Shown here in pieces: positions 60,664 to 64,000 of a DNA stretch of 64,000 nucleotides (positions within the stretch are counted from its first letter, which is position 1; each line of letters starts with the position of its first letter). The position numbers and the translations under genes were made by a program. This DNA is from Bacteroidales bacterium (lineage in GTDB: Bacteria > Bacteroidota > Bacteroidia > Bacteroidales > UBA932), in the NCBI GenBank assembly GCA_015060335.1, contig SUYR01000013.1:1-64000 (forward strand). Direction: 5' to 3'. The notes beneath the pieces were generated by a model that saw only the letters and a program-made list of their open reading frames with translations, made no database searches and had not been told where the DNA came from.

Positions 60664-62778
60664 TTATCTGTTTATAGTCATTTCTTCGATAAGGTGTCCT
60701 GCTCCGGCAATCTTGTCGATTATAAAGAGTGCATATCTGATGTCCAGGGCGATGTTTCTGCATATTTCCGGGTCAAAGACTATGTCGCTCATCGTGCCTT
60801 CCCATACGCGGTCGAAATTGATTCCGATAAGTTCACCTTCTGCATTAATTACAGGACTTCCGGAGTTGCCACCTGTAGTATGGTTAGTGGCGATAAAGCA
60901 AACAGGCACTTCTCCGCTTTCATCTGTCCAGCATCCGAAGTCTCTCTCAGCATACAGGTCCCTGAGCCTTTGAGGAATATTGTAATCGAAAATTTCAGGA
61001 TTGTCCTTTTCCATTATCCCCTTGATGGTAGATGATGGCTTGTAATATATCGCATCAGCAGGTGCATATCCCTTGACATGTCCGTACGCTACCCTCAGTG
61101 TGAGATTCGCATCGGGATAGAAGTCCTTAGCAATACGCTGTGTCCTGCTATATACCATCTGACCACGCATATAGTCTCTATATACAAGCTGTATCTCAGC
61201 GTTCATTCTCTGCACATGAGGACGTACATCCTGGTAGTACCATTTCAGGAATTCGTTGAAGAATACCACTGCCGGGTCTTTCATCACTTTCTTCCTGTCT
61301 CTTGCCGTAAGAGAGCGGACTTTGTCTTCGCTTACGAACATGCTCTTTCCGAAAAGATGCTCTGCCCATGCGTCTGTGGTCTTGAATTTCCTGATCTGTC
61401 GGTTGAGATATTCAGGCTTGAAACTCTCTGGAACATTCTTGAGATATTCGTTCATCACGGCAGCAAAACACTCCTTGTCTATAGGCATGTGATAGTCTTT
61501 ATAGAAAGTGTCTGCCATTCTGCCCGCCTTTTCGGAATCAAAAGTTCCTTCTTCTGTGAACAGCCTTGCTATGCTCATTGCGAAATTCGCAACTTCGATA
61601 GTCCTTACAGTTTCATTGTAGTAGTCGTTAGCAAAAGAATATGGCTCAATGGCATCATACAGGCTGTCGAGCTTTGCGATTACGCCGTCAAATTCTCCAC
61701 CTGCGGCCCAGCGGTCGAATTCCTTTTCAAATTGCTGCTTTACAGCTACTGTCTTCATCTTCTTCAGACCCTTGACTTCTCCCTGCCATTTCTTCCATGC
61801 ATTTGCAACTCCGGCATGTTTTGAAGAATATTGGATGCGTACTTTCTGGCTCTGCGCCTGATGCCTGCTCATTATATCCAGCCTGAGTGTGCGCAATGCG
61901 ATCTTGTGCGGATCCCCGGTCTCTTCAATATATCTGACTGCTTCCGAATGGATGTATTCCTGAGTTCGTCCCGGGAATCCATATACGAATGTGAAATCTC
62001 CCTCACTTACTCCCTTTGCGCAGATGTGAAGGTATTTCTTCGGTTTGTATGGAACGTTGTCCTTGGAATATTCTGCAGGATTGTTGTCCTTGTCTGCATA
62101 GATTCGGAATAACGAGAAGTCTCCGGTGTGGCGTGGCCACATCCAGTTGTCTGTGTCGCCTCCGAATTTTCCGATTGATGAAGGTGGAGCTCCTACGAGC
62201 CTTACGTCCTTATACTCTCGATATACAAACAGAAAATATTGATTGCCGTAATATAGGGCCTCCACACTTGCCCTAAGACCTTTACCTTCCGCAACAGCTT
62301 CCTTCATAAGTGCTGATGAATTGGTCTTTACAAGATCTTCTCTCTGTTTCTCGGTCATATCGCTCTCATACCCCTTGAGAATGATATCTGTGACATCTTC
62401 CATTCTTTCAAGGAAACTTACTGAAAGTCCGTCATTCGGCAGTTCTTCAGAGCGGTTCATCGCCCAGAATCCGTCCCGCAGGTAATCGTGCTCAACGCTG
62501 CTGTGCTTCTGAATCTGGCTGTATCCGCAATGGTGATTTGTGATCAGAAGGCCTTCCGGAGAGATAAGTTCTCCGGTGCATCCGCGTCCGAACAGTACTA
62601 CTGCATCTTTAAGAGAAGCTTTATTTATGTCATATATATCGTCAGCAGATAGTCTGAAACCTTTCTCCTGCATGTCGGCGATTCGCTGGCTGATAAGTGA
62701 CGGCAGCCACATTCCTTCATCAGCACTGGCGATTATAGTACACAACGCAGCTATTATGGTGAGTATTATCTTTTTCAT
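60664..62778 (-). CDS. S46-family dipeptidyl-peptidase, DPP11-type (acidic P1)
   Basis: This 704-aa exported serine peptidase has a signal peptide ending near residue 19 (IIASADEG). The catalytic His lies in NHHCGY (81-86), the Asp in GGDTDNWMWPRHTGDFS, and Ser639 in GGNSGSPVI. Arg657 lies 18 residues after the Ser, as does Arg673 after Ser655 in Porphyromonas DPP11, where Arg gives preference for Asp or Glu at P1; DPP7 has Gly there. It cuts dipeptides from peptides in the periplasm to feed amino acids. Specificity is inferred from that residue. Confidence 0.93.
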   Translation of the reverse strand: MKKIILTIIAALCTIIASADEGMWLPSLISQRIADMQEKGFRLSADDIYDINKASLKDAVVLFGRGCTGELISPEGLLITNHHCGYSQIQKHSSVEHDYLRDGFWAMNRSEELPNDGLSVSFLERMEDVTDIILKGYESDMTEKQREDLVKTNSSALMKEAVAEGKGLRASVEALYYGNQYFLFVYREYKDVRLVGAPPSSIGKFGGDTDNWMWPRHTGDFSLFRIYADKDNNPAEYSKDNVPYKPKKYLHICAKGVSEGDFTFVYGFPGRTQEYIHSEAVRYIEETGDPHKIALRTLRLDIMSRHQAQSQKVRIQYSSKHAGVANAWKKWQGEVKGLKKMKTVAVKQQFEKEFDRWAAGGEFDGVIAKLDSLYDAIEPYSFANDYYNETVRTIEVANFAMSIARLFTEEGTFDSEKAGRMADTFYKDYHMPIDKECFAAVMNEYLKNVPESFKPEYLNRQIRKFKTTDAWAEHLFGKSMFVSEDKVRSLTARDRKKVMKDPAVVFFNEFLKWYYQDVRPHVQRMNAEIQLVYRDYMRGQMVYSRTQRIAKDFYPDANLTLRVAYGHVKGYAPADAIYYKPSSTIKGIMEKDNPEIFDYNIPQRLRDLYAERDFGCWTDESGEVPVCFIATNHTTGGNSGSPVINAEGELIGINFDRVWEGTMSDIVFDPEICRNIALDIRYALFIIDKIAGAGHLIEEMTINR

Positions 62779-62781
62779 AAA

Positions 62782-63339
62782 TCAGAAAATTATATTGAAC
62801 TCAAAAATGTCATTTTTACAAAAATTGCCTTTCACTGCGACTTGTGAATCGTCTCTTTTGGCAAGAGTCTGGATTGTGTCAAGTTCTACTGCGACAAAAT
62901 CTCCGATTCTGAGTGATGTGAGCCGGGATGCGTTGCATAAAGCTTCCTTGATATGAGCCATGGCATCACTAAGGTCTACAGACTTTTCTTCTCCATTGAC
63001 TGTTACCGTGAATATCTTTTGTCCCTCAAGGATTGCAGGATTGTACAGTGGGTGGGGGAGGATTGTCGTGTGGTCTATGCAGGACGTGAATGCAGTGGAA
63101 CTGTCATTGTCAAGATGACAGTACATAAGCATTCCGCATCCGATACCGTCGAAGTATCTTTCGGTAAATTTTTCTCCTATGCATTTGCCTGCTTTGGATA
63201 TTCTGGCGAACACGACTGGAGCCCACCTTATCTCATTAACGCACTCGGGAGAGTAGAAATCTTTGTTCTCCCTCTCCCAAGTCGTGTCAGGACGACAGTA
63301 GCACAGCTCGCTGTCGTATGGTTTTACTATGATGTTCAT
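62782..63339 (-). CDS. Divergent FAH-fold protein, probably without metal site
   Basis: This 185-aa protein resembles the fumarylacetoacetate-hydrolase fold of Bacteroidota at low level: FARISKAGKCIGEKFTERYF matches the strand-helix that normally follows the metal-binding EVE residues. Here the acidic pair is replaced (EIRWAPVVFAR), and GIDFTARD is replaced by GCGMLMYC. Loss of the metal ligands suggests a non-enzymatic or altered function. It starts 4 bp after the exonuclease stop and 4 bp before the S46 gene, so the three form one transcription unit. Confidence 0.5.
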   Translation of the reverse strand: MNIIVKPYDSELCYCRPDTTWERENKDFYSPECVNEIRWAPVVFARISKAGKCIGEKFTERYFDGIGCGMLMYCHLDNDSSTAFTSCIDHTTILPHPLYNPAILEGQKIFTVTVNGEEKSVDLSDAMAHIKEALCNASRLTSLRIGDFVAVELDTIQTLAKRDDSQVAVKGNFCKNDIFEFNIIF

Positions 63340-63342
63340 TCT

Positions 63343-64000
63343 TTAATCGTTCTGTGACCAGAGGTCTCCAAGACTTTCAAACGGGGTGTTACCCTTTGTA
63401 CGCGGGCAGAAAGATGCTTCCTTTCTTGCAGCGGCTTGGGCTTTCTTCTCTTCTTCGTACTGAGCTTTCAGCTTTGCGAACTGACGTTTGGTGTCAAGAG
63501 TGAAGTCTCCTCCGTCAATCCACGCAAAATATGAAGGCTCGCTGAAATAGACCTCACGTGTAGTCTTTCCCTTATGCTTGCCGAAGCTGATGCATGGCTC
63601 GTCCTTGTCATTGAGCACTATTCTGCCGGCATAGTCCACGGTCCTTTGCTTTACCGAGAACTTAGCAAGCTTGTTGATGTCGTTTTCGATGCGTGGGTCG
63701 TCGGCATATCTGTCAAGCTGACCTTTGAGGACTTCATACGTAGCCAAGGTGTCGGCTTCTGCCGCATGGGCGTTTTCCAGTTCTTTTCCGCAATAGAATG
63801 TGTAGGCAGCCTTCAATGTGCGCGGCTCCATCATATGGAATATATTCTGGACGTCCACCATCTGCATCAGATGAAGGTCAATGGATACGGTTTTTGCCGG
63901 GAATACGCGGCTTCCTCTGCGGACACGTTCTATTTCCTCAGCCAGCATCGGCAGGTCGAACTTTGCGGAATTGAATCCTGCGAGGTCGCTGCCGTCAAGC
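63343..64000 (-). CDS. DnaQ-like 3'-5' exonuclease (5' part outside the window)
   Basis: The frame runs off the right end of the window, so about 218 residues are seen and the N-terminus with the ExoI motif is missing. Visible are the ExoII region LAGFNSAKFDLPMLAEE and the ExoIII region HAAEADTLATYEVLKG, typical of DEDDh exonucleases such as DNA polymerase III epsilon-like proteins of Bacteroidota. A C-terminal extension of about 90 residues has GKHKGKTTREVYFSEPSYFAWI, a module often appended to these enzymes. It may act in proofreading or nucleotide turnover. Confidence 0.88.
   Translation of the reverse strand, partial: LDGSDLAGFNSAKFDLPMLAEEIERVRRGSRVFPAKTVSIDLHLMQMVDVQNIFHMMEPRTLKAAYTFYCGKELENAHAAEADTLATYEVLKGQLDRYADDPRIENDINKLAKFSVKQRTVDYAGRIVLNDKDEPCISFGKHKGKTTREVYFSEPSYFAWIDGGDFTLDTKRQFAKLKAQYEEEKKAQAAARKEASFCPRTKGNTPFESLGDLWSQND

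Noticed and set aside
61078..61824. A 248-codon frame opposite the S46 peptidase gene
   Set aside because: It lies wholly opposite a well-supported gene and has Cys- and His-rich, low-complexity composition typical of antisense frames.

Overview
The window comes from a Bacteroidota genome, most likely order Bacteroidales and probably a gut-type organism. The evidence is a SusC/SusD pair, BACON and FISUMP surface lipoproteins, an S46 dipeptidyl-peptidase, DUF4301, Mmd-type decarboxylase genes, and many promoters with the Bacteroidota -7 box TAnnTTTG. No rRNA or tRNA gene was seen.

Layout. (1) 1-120: the 3' end (domains V and VI) of a group II intron. (2) 126-17198, minus strand: a sialoglycan utilisation locus with SusC, SusD, two sialidases, a fimbrillin/FISUMP lipoprotein, a metallophosphoesterase lipoprotein, a FadR-type GntR regulator, a kelch-Na+ symporter fusion, N-acetylneuraminate lyase and a BACON lipoprotein. 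Matching TTGTC/GACAA operator-like sites lie at the susC and gntR promoters. (3) 17478-19684, plus strand: an OmpA/DUF3575-like outer-membrane protein and a lipoprotein. (4) 19758-26999, minus: a seven-gene V/A-type ATPase operon (E, DUF2764, A, B, D, I, K) whose K subunit carries the residues of a Na+-binding ring. (5) 27235-35044, minus: three subunits of a Na+-pumping biotin-dependent decarboxylase, then metH and metF in the same transcription direction. (6) 35164-41333: yebC, a TPR membrane protein, recF, a DciA-like gene, pdxB, DUF4301 and a small unknown gene. (7) 41429-47919, plus: lplA, gcvT, gcvH, gcvPA, gcvPB and lpd, the glycine cleavage system with its lipoate ligase. (8) 47920-48469: a non-coding stretch rich in hairpins, with one copy of a dispersed repeat. 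(9) 48470-60057, plus: a compact nine-gene cluster. (10) 60069-64000, minus: a NYN-domain protein, an S46 peptidase, a degenerate FAH-like protein and a truncated DnaQ-like exonuclease.

The best candidate for an undescribed system is region 9. A complete LivHMGFK-type ABC importer, including its lipoprotein solute-binding component, is followed at 1-25 bp spacing by four unusual genes. They encode a 987-aa GHKL-ATPase protein with a histidine-kinase-like H-box, a 225-aa orphan, an 849-aa multidomain protein ending in membrane helices with a degenerate potassium-channel-like pore, and a membrane-anchored PARP-like ADP-ribosyltransferase. One promoter precedes the whole set. I infer a system that couples ligand capture outside the membrane to cytoplasmic ATPase signalling and membrane effectors; I do not recognise it as a named system.

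Sodium is a second theme: the V-ATPase ring, the decarboxylase and the sialic-acid symporter all appear to use Na+. Start codons were moved inward from the longest reading frame for several genes (nanA, ntpA, ntpI, yebC, the TPR gene, recF, dciA, lpd, livH, the phosphoesterase) on the basis of family N-termini, gene overlap or promoter position.
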